Shown here in pieces: positions 19,119 to 27,887 of a DNA stretch of 64,000 bases. The position numbers and the translations under genes were made by a program. The notes beneath the pieces were generated by a model. That model was not told the origin of the DNA. It saw only the letters and a program-made list of their open reading frames with translations, and did not search any database. Within the stretch, counting starts at the first letter, position 1. Each line of letters starts with the position of its first letter. The DNA is from Marinobacter guineae (lineage in GTDB: Bacteria; Pseudomonadota; Gammaproteobacteria; Pseudomonadales; Oleiphilaceae), in contig NZ_KZ319341.1 in NCBI RefSeq assembly GCF_002744735.1, forward strand, positions 483,848 through 547,847, given 5' to 3'.

Positions 19119-19159
19119 AGTATACCGATTCAGGCCTCACTGAATAAGCCCTGAATCGG
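19119..19159 (-). promoter_or_regulatory. hom promoter -10 box with abutting 10-bp inverted repeat
   Basis: On the minus strand TATACT (19124-19119) is a good -10 hexamer about 53 bp above the hom start. A perfect dyad, CCGATTCAGG at 19125-19134 and CCTGAATCGG at 19150-19159, fills the -10 to -35 interval and touches the -10 box. It could be an operator for a repressor. It could also be part of the dsbC transcript end, but no T-run follows it. The -35 hexamer is poor. Confidence 0.5.
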
Positions 19160-19211
19160 AACCAACTCAAATACCGAAACTTTCGGGAAGCCCTGACGAC
19201 CAAAACTGCAA

Positions 19212-19943
19212 TCAGAGCAGCCCAAGGCCCTCGGCCAGACGCTTCGCCGGGACATAACCTCGAACCATATTGCCATCTTCCAGCACAATGGCTGGCGTGC
19301 CCGTTACGCCAATCCGGCCGCCAAGCCGGTACTGCTCCTGAACCGGATTTTCGCAACTTGCCTCATCAACCTTGCGGCCCGCCTTGGCAGCGTCCATGGC
19401 AGCCTGCTGATTCTCGGCACACCAGACCGACTCGTACTTTCTGAATGAAGCCGTATTGGGGCCTGAGCGGGGAAACGCGTAGTAATTAACAGTAATACCG
19501 TACTCATTGAGTTGCGGCACCTCATCGTGCAGCTTCCGGCAATATGGGCAGTCAATATCAGTGAAGACATCTACCACCGCCTTTTCGTTTTTGGCTGGAA
19601 AGCTAATCACGCCATCGTCCCCAAAGCCGGCCATGATCGCCTTGCGAGACTCGGCGCGGGCGGCTTCAGTGACATTAGCGATACCCTGATCAGTGATTTT
19701 CAGCAGATCGCCGGTCATCAGATACTGGCCATCTTCTGTTGTGTAAATAGTGTCACCGTTGTTGCTCTGAACCTCGTAGAGGCCTTGCGCTTCGGATTGC
19801 CGCACCGACACCACCTCGAGGCCCGGCACGGCCTGGGTCAGGCGCTCGGCAATCCGATCTTCCACTTCGCCGGCACTGACGCTGGCCACTCCCAACAAGC
19901 CGCCCAAGACACTGAACACCACGACAAGACTTTTAATATTCAT
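19212..19943 (-). CDS. dsbC: Thiol:disulfide interchange protein DsbC
   Basis: Periplasmic disulfide isomerase that reshuffles wrong disulfide bonds and is kept reduced by DsbD. From ATG 19943 the protein has 243 residues: a signal peptide (NIKSLVVVFSVLGGLLGVASVSA), the N-terminal dimerisation domain, a linker, and a thioredoxin fold with active site CPYC in DIDCPYCRKLHDE. A TTG four codons upstream is less likely. xerD lies 122 bp upstream in the same direction, the order found in E. coli and Pseudomonas. Confidence 0.95.
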   Translation of the reverse strand: MNIKSLVVVFSVLGGLLGVASVSAGEVEDRIAERLTQAVPGLEVVSVRQSEAQGLYEVQSNNGDTIYTTEDGQYLMTGDLLKITDQGIANVTEAARAESRKAIMAGFGDDGVISFPAKNEKAVVDVFTDIDCPYCRKLHDEVPQLNEYGITVNYYAFPRSGPNTASFRKYESVWCAENQQAAMDAAKAGRKVDEASCENPVQEQYRLGGRIGVTGTPAIVLEDGNMVRGYVPAKRLAEGLGLL

Positions 19944-20065
19944 TCTGGCAAACAACCCTTTTCCGGTAATCGGTTAAACAACCCGGGCAGTATTGGCACA
20001 GGCCGGGAATCAATTCAATGCGACATCCCCTTGCAGGGAAAGTTCACCTTGCATTCTGTCTGCAC

Positions 20066-20974
20066 TCAGCCTCGAGGATGATGGGCCTGGTGCAATGAAT
20101 GCAGCCGCTGGCGGGCCACATGGGTGTAGATCTGGGTCGTGGACAAGTCCGAGTGACCGAGCAGCATCTGGACAACACGCAAGTCCGCACCATGATTGAG
20201 GAGATGGGTGGCAAACGCATGCCTGAGCGTATGGGGGGACAGGTGTTTTCGGATACCCACTCGCAGGGCGTAGTGTTTGATGCGATGCCAGAAAGTCTGA
20301 CGCGTCATGGCCGCTGCCCGGTTACCGGGGAACAGCGCGTCACAGGACCGACCCTTCAGGAGTTCCGGACGCCCTTCTTTCATATACTGGACCAACCAGT
20401 CCACAGCTTCTTCGCCCAGGGGCACCAGCCGTTCCTTGTCACCCTTGCCGGTAATCCGGACCACACCCTGGCGCAGATTTACCTGATCAACCCTCAGCTC
20501 CGTCAGCTCGGACACCCGCAGGCCGCACCCGTAGAGAATCTCCATCATGGCCTTGTCGCGGAGCTCAATGGCAATACCGGGGTCGGGTTCTGAAAGGAGC
20601 GCATCCACCTCCTCTTCTGTCAGGGAATCCGGCAGGCGTCGTGGCAACCGCGGGCTATCAATACGTAGGGTCGGATCCTCAGCGATCAGACTTTCCCGCA
20701 ACAAAAATCGGTAAAACCGGCGGAGCCCCGAAAGGCGCCTTGCGGCCGTGGAGCTCTTTAGCCCTTCTGCAAGCCCTCGGGACATCCAGGCCAGAAGGTC
20801 GGTTCGGCGAACCTCCTTCAATAACGGTCGACCCGGCTGATCCTGTAGCCATTCTGACAACCGGGACAGATCACTCCGGTATGCCTGCCTCGTCTTTTCG
20901 CCAAGGCCATCCTCAAGCCAGATGGCATCGACAAACCGACCGATCACTGATTCGTCTTCTGATCTCACGCCCAA
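20066..20974 (-). CDS. xerD: Site-specific tyrosine recombinase XerD
   Basis: Works with XerC at the dif site to resolve chromosome dimers under FtsK control. The 302-residue protein has an N-terminal SAM-like core-binding domain and a catalytic domain with the R-K-H-R-H-Y set: Arg in GLRVSELTELR, HTLRHAFATHLL, LLGHSDLSTTQIYTH with the tyrosine nucleophile near residue 284. The C-terminal tail matches XerD rather than an integrase of a mobile element. xerD-dsbC is a conserved neighbour pair. Confidence 0.95.
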   Translation of the reverse strand: MGVRSEDESVIGRFVDAIWLEDGLGEKTRQAYRSDLSRLSEWLQDQPGRPLLKEVRRTDLLAWMSRGLAEGLKSSTAARRLSGLRRFYRFLLRESLIAEDPTLRIDSPRLPRRLPDSLTEEEVDALLSEPDPGIAIELRDKAMMEILYGCGLRVSELTELRVDQVNLRQGVVRITGKGDKERLVPLGEEAVDWLVQYMKEGRPELLKGRSCDALFPGNRAAAMTRQTFWHRIKHYALRVGIRKHLSPHTLRHAFATHLLNHGADLRVVQMLLGHSDLSTTQIYTHVARQRLHSLHQAHHPRG

Positions 20975-21024
20975 GCCCTCGAACTGCGACTAAGCCACAG
21001 CAAGCATACCGGATCGTCAGACAC

Positions 21025-21053
21025 AAAAAAGGCAGCCATGGGCTGCCTTTTTT
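21025..21053 (-). terminator. Terminator after rplS (symmetrical)
   Basis: A 7-bp GC stem, GGCAGCC (21031-21037) and GGCTGCC (21041-21047), is flanked by six A and six T, so it can end transcription in both directions. It sits 28 bp beyond the rplS stop and ends the rpsP-rimM-trmD-rplS operon before xerD. Confidence 0.9.
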
Positions 21054-21080
21054 CTTGCCTGGTGCTCAGCAATACGCTGA

Positions 21081-21437
21081 TCAGCCCAGCTTTTCCTTGA
21101 TACGAGCTGCCTTGCCAGACAGGTCGCGCAGATAATAAAGCTTGGCCTGGCGTACGTCCCCGCGGCGCTTCACACTGAGGCTGTCAATCAGCTTGGAGAA
21201 GGTCTGGAAGGTACGCTCTACACCAACACCGTAAGAGATCTTACGGACGGTGAAGGAGGAGTTCATGCCACGGTTACGCTTACCGATGACAACACCCTCG
21301 AACGCCTGCAGACGCTCACGGTTACCCTCAGTTACGCGGACCTGAACGACCACGGTGTCACCCGGCGCAAACGCAGGGATTTCCTTGGTCATCTGTTCTG
21401 CTTCAAGTTGACTGATGATGTTGTTCTTGCCACTCAT
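21081..21437 (-). CDS. rplS: 50S ribosomal protein L19
   Basis: Large-subunit protein at the 30S-50S interface. From ATG 21437 it has 118 residues. AGGAGC lies 8 bp upstream, which rules out the longer frame reaching to 21488. Sequence segments such as [35 protein letters not shown] are characteristic. Last gene of rpsP-rimM-trmD-rplS, 37 bp after trmD, followed by a strong terminator. Confidence 0.98.
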   Translation of the reverse strand: MSGKNNIISQLEAEQMTKEIPAFAPGDTVVVQVRVTEGNRERLQAFEGVVIGKRNRGMNSSFTVRKISYGVGVERTFQTFSKLIDSLSVKRRGDVRQAKLYYLRDLSGKAARIKEKLG

Positions 21438-21474
21438 CGTAATGCTCCTGATACCTAATCTGTTAATGCCCTGA

Positions 21475-22221
21475 TCATTCAGAGGCACCCGGTTCGTTCA
21501 AAATCTCTACCAGCAGCTGACGCTCTTCGTCCGTAAACACCCGCTTTTCAAGCAGGTCGGGGCGTCGCTGCCGGGTTCGCCTCAGCGACTGCTTGAGTCG
21601 CCAACGCCGGATCTGATCATGATGACCGCCCAATAAAACATCCGGCACCGCCAGACCTTCGTAGACCTCGGGCCGGGTGTAGTGCGGACAATCCAGCAAA
21701 CCGTCAGCAAAAGAATCCTGCTCTGCCGACTGCGCATGACCCAGCGCTCCGGGGATGAGGCGTGTAACCGCATCGATAACAGCCATCGCTGCCAGCTCGC
21801 CACCAGAAAGAACAAAGTCGCCCAGCGACACCTCCCGATCGACTTCCGTCGCTATCAGGCGCTCATCAACACCTTCGTACCGGCCTGCCACGAGAATCAG
21901 CCGCTTTTCGGCCGCAAGAGACTCGACAACAGTCTGATCCAAGGTCTCGCCCTGGGGCGACAGGTAAACCACGCAAGCCTTGCCAGGCGCCGCCTCCCGT
22001 GCCACGTGAATGGCATCCCGGAGGGGCTGAATTTTCATCAGCATACCCGGGCCGCCACCATAGGGCCGGTCATCCACTGTGCGGTGCCGATCGTGGGTGT
22101 AGTCACGGGGATTCCAGCTCTGGAAAGTCAGAAGACCATCCCGGACTGCCCTACCCGTAATCCCATAATCCGTTACCGCACTGAACATATCCGGGAACAG
22201 ACTGACTGCGCCAATCCACAC
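21475..22221 (-). CDS. trmD: tRNA (guanine-37-N1)-methyltransferase
   Basis: SAM-dependent SPOUT enzyme that makes m1G37 next to the anticodon and prevents +1 frameshifting. Motifs include [12 protein letters not shown] (about residues 53-64) and the knot region [12 protein letters not shown]...[12 protein letters not shown] (about 111-140). Length is 248. It starts 3 bp after rimM. Confidence 0.97.
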   Translation of the reverse strand: MWIGAVSLFPDMFSAVTDYGITGRAVRDGLLTFQSWNPRDYTHDRHRTVDDRPYGGGPGMLMKIQPLRDAIHVAREAAPGKACVVYLSPQGETLDQTVVESLAAEKRLILVAGRYEGVDERLIATEVDREVSLGDFVLSGGELAAMAVIDAVTRLIPGALGHAQSAEQDSFADGLLDCPHYTRPEVYEGLAVPDVLLGGHHDQIRRWRLKQSLRRTRQRRPDLLEKRVFTDEERQLLVEILNEPGASE

Positions 22222-22224
22222 CCG

Positions 22225-22752
22225 TCAGAACTCCGGATCCCAGTCCACAACCATGCGCTTGGCAGCCAGATCAACTTTCTGGACCACCTGGTCCGGAAGG
22301 TAAGGGATCAGACGCTCACGCTGATCGATGGAGCCCGTCGTCGCTTGCACCACCAGAACATCGTTGGAACCGGTTTCAATCAGATGATGCACTTTACCAA
22401 GGCATTCATCCTCGACCGTGACAACCTCAAGGCCTTCCAGCTGAAACCAGTAGAACTCGCCCTCGGGGAGCTCGGGCAACTCTGCCCTGGAAACCCTGAC
22501 CTCAGCACCACAATAAGTGCGCGCCAACTCACGATCATCAATTCCCTTCAGCCTGACGACAATGGCCTGCCCTTGGCGGCGACCTTCCTCAAGCTTGACT
22601 GGAATACATCTACCGTCCAGATCCAGAGTCCAGTCCGGATAGTTCAGTATTCCTTCCTTGGGATCCGTGTAGGAGAAGACTTTCAGCCACCCCTTGACCC
22701 CAAATACCGAGGTAATCCGGCCGATCACAGTTTCCTGCGAATTCTGTGTCAT
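22225..22752 (-). CDS. rimM: 16S rRNA processing factor RimM
   Basis: Assembly factor for the 30S head that binds ribosomal protein S19. The 175-residue protein shows the N-terminal RimM domain (IGRITSVFGVKGWLKVFSYTDP) and a C-terminal PRC-barrel (EFYWFQLEGLEVVT...LIPYLPDQVVQKVDLAAKRMVVDWDPEF). It lies 27 bp after rpsP and 3 bp before trmD. Confidence 0.96.
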   Translation of the reverse strand: MTQNSQETVIGRITSVFGVKGWLKVFSYTDPKEGILNYPDWTLDLDGRCIPVKLEEGRRQGQAIVVRLKGIDDRELARTYCGAEVRVSRAELPELPEGEFYWFQLEGLEVVTVEDECLGKVHHLIETGSNDVLVVQATTGSIDQRERLIPYLPDQVVQKVDLAAKRMVVDWDPEF

Positions 22753-22779
22753 GCCATAAACCCCGGTGTCAATACTGAG

Positions 22780-23019
22780 TTACTCAGCAGCCTTCAGCAG
22801 CTGGGCAACGCGATCGCTGGCCTGAGCACCCTGGCCAAGCCAGTGGTTGATACGGTCACGATCTACGCGCAAACGCTCTTCCTGGCCGCGGGCGACCGGG
22901 TTGAAAAAGCCAACACGCTCAATAAAACGACCGTCGCGTGATTTGCGGCTGTCGGTGACTGTCAGATGGTAGAACGGGCGCTTCTTGGAGCCGCCGCGAG
23001 CCAAACGGATTATTACCAT
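22780..23019 (-). CDS. rpsP: 30S ribosomal protein S16
   Basis: Small-subunit assembly protein of 79 residues, beginning [32 protein letters not shown], nearly invariant in the family. It opens the rpsP-rimM-trmD-rplS operon. The upstream 163 bp to ffh contain a possible -10 TAGAAT on the minus strand at 23118-23113, but no convincing -35 box. Confidence 0.98.
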   Translation of the reverse strand: MVIIRLARGGSKKRPFYHLTVTDSRKSRDGRFIERVGFFNPVARGQEERLRVDRDRINHWLGQGAQASDRVAQLLKAAE

Positions 23020-23133
23020 TTAACCAATATCCTGTTCTGTTGTACGAACTTTGTACGATTCCCGCCTGCTGAACAACAGCTGACGCGAAGAGCCATACTC
23101 GAAAGGGGCGCTATTCTATGCTAAATGAACGCC

Positions 23134-23170
23134 AAAGAAAACAGGAAAACCGGTTGTTTCCCAGTTTTCC
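23134..23170 (-). terminator. Terminator after ffh
   Basis: Arms 23144-23153 and 23161-23170 pair over 10 bp with one G-T wobble and a 7-base loop. On the minus strand TGTTTTCTTT follows. It lies 13 bp past the ffh stop and separates ffh from rpsP. Confidence 0.7.
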
Positions 23171-23182
23171 ATGTAAGGCTTT

Positions 23183-24571
23183 TTACATACGGCCAAATGG
23201 AGGCGCGCCACCACCTCCGCCGCCCGGTGGCATCATGCCACCCATGCCGCGCATCATATTCGCCATGCCACCCTTTTTGCCAAACTTTTTCATCATTTTC
23301 TGCATTTGCTTGTGCTGCTTGAGCAAACGATTCACATCCTGGATCTGTGTGCCAGACCCGGTGGCAATGCGGCGCTTGCGGGAGTTGTTGATGACATCCG
23401 GGTAGCGACGCTCCTTCGGGGTCATCGAGCAAATGATGGCCTCCATCTGCCCCATGGACTTGTCGTTTACCTGCTGCTGGGCCATCTGGGCCATCTGCCC
23501 CATACCCGGAAGCTTGTCGAGCAAACCACCAATGCCTCCCATATTCTTCATTTGCTGCAACTGGTCACGGAAGTCTTCCAGATCAAAGCTCTTGCCCTTC
23601 TTGATCTTCTTGGTGAGCTTCTGGGCCTTTTTCTGGTCCAGCTTGCGCTCCGCGTCCTCTATAAGGGAGAGCACATCGCCCATACCCAGAATCCGGGAGG
23701 CGATCCGGTCAGGGTAGAACGGCTCCAGGGCATCGGACTTCTCACCCACACCCAGGAATTTAATCGGTTTGCCGGTGATGTGGCGGACGGACAAGGCTGC
23801 ACCACCCCTGGCGTCGCCATCGGTTTTGGTCAGCACCACGCCTGTCAGCGGTAAGGCGTCGTTGAAGGCTTTGGCTGTGTTGGCCGCATCCTGACCTGTC
23901 ATGGCGTCAACCACAAACAGGGTTTCTACCGGATTGACGGCTTTATGAAGCCTGCCAATCTCACCCATCATCTGCTCATCAACGTGAAGACGACCCGCGG
24001 TATCGAGAATCACCACATCAATATGCTTTTTCCGCGCGGCAGCAATTGCGCCTTCGGCAATTTCCACGGGGTCCTGGTCAGCAGTGCTCGGGAAAAACTC
24101 GACGCCGACCTCGCCTGCCAGGGTTTCCAGCTGGCGAATCGCTGCCGGACGGTATATGTCAGCACTGACAACCATCACGGACTTCTTCTGGCGTTCCTTG
24201 AGAAAGCGGGAGAGTTTGGCAACAGTGGTGGTCTTACCAGCACCCTGCAAGCCGGCCATCATAATCACGGCCGGCGGCTGAACGTTCAGGTTCAGGGATT
24301 CGTTACCCTCACCCATCACTCGCTCAAGTTCCTGCTGAACAACCTTTACGAATACCTGGCCAGGCGTAAGGCTGCGCTGCACCTCCTGCCCGATAGCGCG
24401 CGTGCGGACACCCTCAACAAAATCCTTCACTACCGGGAGGGCAACGTCGGCCTCCAGCAGTGCCATCCGCACCTCTCTGAGGGTGTCCTTTATATTCTCG
24501 TCGGTGAGGCGCGCCTGGCCGGAAATCTTGCGCAGACTGCCGGAAAGTCGGTCTTGGAGGTTATCAAACAT
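23183..24571 (-). CDS. ffh: Signal recognition particle protein Ffh
   Basis: GTPase that binds signal sequences and 4.5S RNA and delivers ribosomes to FtsY at the membrane. From ATG 24571, with GGAAGAG upstream, it has 462 residues: N domain, G domain with GLQGAGKTTTVAKL (P-loop, about residues 103-116), DTAGRLHVDEQMM and TKTDGDARGG, then the methionine-rich M domain ending in a glycine/proline/methionine tail (GGMMPPGGGGGG). The frame is open 29 codons further upstream, but that part does not look like SRP54. Divergent from ypjD, as in E. coli. Confidence 0.97.
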   Translation of the reverse strand: MFDNLQDRLSGSLRKISGQARLTDENIKDTLREVRMALLEADVALPVVKDFVEGVRTRAIGQEVQRSLTPGQVFVKVVQQELERVMGEGNESLNLNVQPPAVIMMAGLQGAGKTTTVAKLSRFLKERQKKSVMVVSADIYRPAAIRQLETLAGEVGVEFFPSTADQDPVEIAEGAIAAARKKHIDVVILDTAGRLHVDEQMMGEIGRLHKAVNPVETLFVVDAMTGQDAANTAKAFNDALPLTGVVLTKTDGDARGGAALSVRHITGKPIKFLGVGEKSDALEPFYPDRIASRILGMGDVLSLIEDAERKLDQKKAQKLTKKIKKGKSFDLEDFRDQLQQMKNMGGIGGLLDKLPGMGQMAQMAQQQVNDKSMGQMEAIICSMTPKERRYPDVINNSRKRRIATGSGTQIQDVNRLLKQHKQMQKMMKKFGKKGGMANMMRGMGGMMPPGGGGGGAPPFGRM

Positions 24572-24656
24572 GTTGCTCTTCCGTACCCCGGATAAATTGA
24601 GTGCATGAACCACAGAGCCAGCGTCGGCTCCTTGATTCCAGTTGCATAATCGCGAC

Positions 24657-24662
24657 ATTATA
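24657..24662 (-). promoter_or_regulatory. ffh promoter -10 box
   Basis: A perfect TATAAT on the minus strand, about 86 bp above the ffh start, in the divergent ffh/ypjD interval. The hexamer 17 bp upstream (TCGTTT) is a weak -35 box. Confidence 0.45.
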
Positions 24663-24752
24663 ACCAGACTATCGCCCTGAAACGACCAGCCCGGTCAAAT
24701 CGGCTGAAACCAATGCCGATCTCCAGTCAGAACAGTGGTAAATAAGGAAGTC

Positions 24753-25559
24753 ATGGGAACGCTGATTCTCGCGGTCACCTCTCTTTTTCTTTACAGCGTT
24801 GGTACTGCGCTGCAAGCCCTGCATTTCAGGGGCCGGGTTCAAAGCAATCTTGCCATTACCACCCTGATTGGCGTACTCGCCCTGACCAGTCATGGCCTTC
24901 TGATAGCCCAGACCGTTCACCATGATGGGGGCTTCGACTTCAGCTTTTTCAAAAGCTCAGTGCTGATATCCTGGCTGATCGTCTTCCTGCTGCTTGGGCT
25001 GAATCTGAAAAAGCCGGTTCAAAGCCTGTTCCTGGGCGTGTACCCGCTGGCCATACTCACGATTATCGTGGCACTGGTCACCCATGGACCTTCCAGGCTG
25101 GTGTCAGACCAGAGCTACGGCATGCTGTCCCATATCGCATTATCAGTGACAGCCTACAGCCTCTTTACCCTGGCGGCTATCCAAGCCGTGCTCCTGTATT
25201 TCCAGAATCGCCAACTGAAGCACAATTACAACAGCCTTCTGGTCCGCAACCTGCCACCGCTGCAAACCATGGAGTCGCTGCTGTTCGAGATGGTCTGGGC
25301 AGGGGTGGTCATGCTCATTCTGGCGATTGTGACCGGCGCGCTCTTCATCGAAGATCTTTTTGCCCAGAATCTCGCCCACAAAACCCTCTTCTCGATACTT
25401 TCCCTGCTCGTCTTCGTGGCACTCCTGATTGGTCGCTACACCAAAGGCTGGCGCGGCATCACCGCAAGCCGGTGGACACTGGCGGGCTGTGCCCTGCTGA
25501 TGCTGGCGTTCTATGGCAGCAAATTTGTCCTGGAACTCATCTTCCAGAGAGGCGGCTGA
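24753..25559 (+). CDS. ypjD: CcsA-like inner-membrane protein YpjD
   Basis: Polytopic membrane protein of 268 residues with about eight hydrophobic helices, of the cytochrome c assembly (CcsA/CcmC-like) family. ATG 24753 is chosen because AAGGAAG lies just upstream; a GTG six codons earlier is in frame. In E. coli the same neighbour group (ffh, ypjD, yfjD) is linked to magnesium/cobalt resistance (CorE/CorB names), so a role with the next gene in ion homeostasis is more likely than haem handling. Direct evidence for function is lacking. Confidence 0.82.
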   Translation: MGTLILAVTSLFLYSVGTALQALHFRGRVQSNLAITTLIGVLALTSHGLLIAQTVHHDGGFDFSFFKSSVLISWLIVFLLLGLNLKKPVQSLFLGVYPLAILTIIVALVTHGPSRLVSDQSYGMLSHIALSVTAYSLFTLAAIQAVLLYFQNRQLKHNYNSLLVRNLPPLQTMESLLFEMVWAGVVMLILAIVTGALFIEDLFAQNLAHKTLFSILSLLVFVALLIGRYTKGWRGITASRWTLAGCALLMLAFYGSKFVLELIFQRGG

Positions 25560-25645
25560 CTCCCTGAAACGCCCGTCACTCTCTTGACACGGGGCTCTCC
25601 CACACCCTATTTTCGCTACTTGCCAGCAATATAAGGACACCCCTT

Positions 25646-26929
25646 TTGAACGAAACATCGCTTACCGCGCTGTTTATTCTCCTTGTCGGACTGATCGTGC
25701 TCTCCGGATTCTTCTCCAGTTCAGAAACGGGGATGATGTCCCTCAACAGGTATCGTCTCAAACATATGGCCAAGACCGGCCATAAAGGCGCCAAACGTGC
25801 CCAGGGTTTACTGCAACGCACGGACCAGCTGATCGGCGTTATTCTGATTGGCAACAACTTCGTCAATATCTTCGCATCGTCGATTGCCACAGTTATTGCG
25901 ATACGTGTCTGGGGCGACGCCGGCATAGCGATAGCAACGGTCCTGTTGACCATCGTGATCCTGATTTTTGCAGAGGTGACTCCCAAGACCCTGGCAGCGC
26001 TGTTCCCGGAGAAAATCGCATTCCCTGCCAGCTACATACTCGGGCCGTTATTGAAAATCCTCTACCCCATTGTTTGGGCAGTTAACCTGTTTACCGGTGG
26101 CATATTGAAGCTGCTTGGTGTTTCTGCGGCAGATGCTGCCAATGACCACCTCAGTCGGGAGGAACTCAGAACCCTCGTCAATGAAGCTGGTGCGCTGATT
26201 CCCGCCAAGCACAAAGACATGCTGGTCAGCATACTCGATCTGGAAAAAGTGACGGTGAACGACATCATGGTGCCTCGCAATGAGGTGGTTGGCATCGATC
26301 TGGAGGACGACACCGACACGATCCTGCGCCAGTTACGCAGCAGTCAGCACACCCGACTGCCAGTCTACAAAGGTGACATCAACAACATTCAGGGCATCCT
26401 GCACCTCCGGAGCGCATCCAAGCTGCTTCAACAGGAGGAAATCAACAAGGCCATGATCATGCAGCTTTGCCAGGAACCCTACTTCGTCCCGGAAAGCACC
26501 CCGCTGAATACCCAACTAATCAATTTCCAGAAAGGCCGGCGAAGGTTTGGTGTGGTGGTCGACGAGTATGGAGACGTTCTCGGCCTTGCGACACTGGAGG
26601 ACATACTGGAAGAAATTGTCGGCGACTTCACAACGGATTACGCAGCAACCAGCCCCGACATCATTCCCCAGGACGATGGCACGTTTATCATTGACGGCGC
26701 CTCAGCCGTGCGCACCATCAACAAGACCCTGGGATGGAAACTCCCCACGGACGGGCCAAAAACCCTCAACGGCCTGATTACCGAAACCCTGGAGAACATT
26801 CCGGACACCAACGTCTGCCTGAAAGTGGATGGGCACCGGGTGGAGGTATTGCAGATCAAGGACAATGTTGTGAAAGCGGCTATTGTGCACCCGAAAAAGC
26901 GCAAAAAGCGTTCACTTTCGCTGACCTGA
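25646..26929 (+). CDS. corB: CNNM/CBS-domain transporter of the CorB/HlyC family
   Basis: Inner-membrane protein of 427 residues: an N-terminal CNNM (DUF21) domain with about four membrane segments (about 1-150), a CBS pair (about 205-335, IMVPRNEVVGIDLED; RFGVVVDEYGDVLGLATLEDILEEIVGD), and a C-terminal CorC/HlyC domain. The family is linked to Mg2+ and Co2+ export. Translation probably starts at TTG 25646, with TAAGGA 8 bp upstream; no better ATG exists near it. It follows ypjD by 86 bp. Confidence 0.9.
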   Translation: MNETSLTALFILLVGLIVLSGFFSSSETGMMSLNRYRLKHMAKTGHKGAKRAQGLLQRTDQLIGVILIGNNFVNIFASSIATVIAIRVWGDAGIAIATVLLTIVILIFAEVTPKTLAALFPEKIAFPASYILGPLLKILYPIVWAVNLFTGGILKLLGVSAADAANDHLSREELRTLVNEAGALIPAKHKDMLVSILDLEKVTVNDIMVPRNEVVGIDLEDDTDTILRQLRSSQHTRLPVYKGDINNIQGILHLRSASKLLQQEEINKAMIMQLCQEPYFVPESTPLNTQLINFQKGRRRFGVVVDEYGDVLGLATLEDILEEIVGDFTTDYAATSPDIIPQDDGTFIIDGASAVRTINKTLGWKLPTDGPKTLNGLITETLENIPDTNVCLKVDGHRVEVLQIKDNVVKAAIVHPKKRKKRSLSLT

Positions 26930-27089
26930 ACAAACCCGACCTTTTCGCTTCCCTGTCGCTATAGACCTTTAAGTTATAGCGGTACCTATTCTTGAAAGAT
27001 CAAAATGTAATCACCGGCTTGACCGTTATCAATCCCCCACCAACACTGAGAGTGCGTGCGACACAAAAACAACCAAAAGGAATTCGTCC

Positions 27090-27692
27090 ATGAGCCTGAC
27101 ACACAGTTTTGGCCTGCTTACCCACCCGGACCAGGAATGGGAAGCGATACGCAAAGAATCCGAATCTGTCACCAAACTCTATGTCGGCCACATTTTGTTA
27201 CTGGCCTTGATCCCCGCCGTTGCAGGTTTTTATGGAACAACCCAGGTTGGCTGGCAAATTGGTGACGGCCAGATAACCCGACTCTCCACAGCCAGTGCGC
27301 TTCAGCTATCAGCACTGTTCTATGTCGCCATGCTCGCGGGCATATTTGTGCTGGGCAAGTTCATCGATTTTTTTGCCGCCACCTACGATGCGGTTGAGCG
27401 GATACCGAGAGGCGTCGCCCTGGCGGCCTACACTGCGACGCCAATCTTCCTGATTGGCGTCATCGCAGCATATCCCAACATCTGGGTTAACATGCTGGCC
27501 GGGCTCGTAGCTGCCGCCTATGCAGTCTATCTGCTCTACGAAGGACTCCCCATCCTGATGAAAATCCCCGAAGAGCGAGGCTTCATGTTTGCCTCTGCCG
27601 TGCTCACAGTCGGACTGGTGATGTTTGTTGCCTTGCTGGCCATCAGCGTTGTCATCTGGAGCATGGGCGTAGGCCCTGTCTATGTGAACTGA
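27090..27692 (+). CDS. Yip1/DUF1282-family membrane protein
   Basis: A 200-residue inner-membrane protein with about five hydrophobic helices after a short polar N-terminus containing the family-typical THPDQEWEAI. AAAAGGA lies about 8 bp before the ATG. Yip1-domain proteins in bacteria have no settled function. It stands alone, with a terminator 35 bp after its stop. A 7-bp dyad, CGCTATA/TATAGCG, at 26957-26981 lies in its 160-bp upstream region. Confidence 0.75.
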   Translation: MSLTHSFGLLTHPDQEWEAIRKESESVTKLYVGHILLLALIPAVAGFYGTTQVGWQIGDGQITRLSTASALQLSALFYVAMLAGIFVLGKFIDFFAATYDAVERIPRGVALAAYTATPIFLIGVIAAYPNIWVNMLAGLVAAAYAVYLLYEGLPILMKIPEERGFMFASAVLTVGLVMFVALLAISVVIWSMGVGPVYVN

Positions 27693-27726
27693 CCGCGATA
27701 TCTCTGGCAAGTCAGTAACATGCATA

Positions 27727-27757
27727 AGGGTGCCCTGAGGGGCACCCTGTGTTTTTT
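27727..27757 (+). terminator. Terminator after the Yip1-like gene
   Basis: AGGGTGCC (27727-27734) pairs with GGCACCCT (27741-27748) around a 6-base loop, followed by GTGTTTTTT. It ends transcription before the DUF1631 gene. Confidence 0.88.
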
Positions 27758-27887
27758 GAATTCGGTCCCAGGTTAGCGTTTAGTCATGTTAACTTTAGTG
27801 AAAATGCGGTAAGTTTAGCCAATAACGAGAATACAAGGATCTTTAGCTCGGTCATGTATCCGGTTGAGGCGTAATCAGGAGTCTGCC

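Noticed and set aside
20066-20974. XerD as a phage or integron integrase marking a mobile island
   Set aside because: Sequence and the xerD-dsbC order fit the chromosomal dimer-resolution recombinase; no attachment-site repeats or tRNA are nearby.
21682-22941. A 419-codon plus-strand open frame across trmD, rimM and rpsP
   Set aside because: Antisense to three well-conserved translation genes, with no family resemblance.
27771-27850. Repeated TTTAG motifs upstream of the DUF1631 gene
   Set aside because: Spacing is irregular (15, 20 and 28 bp) and the motif is short, so this is probably chance in an AT-richer leader.
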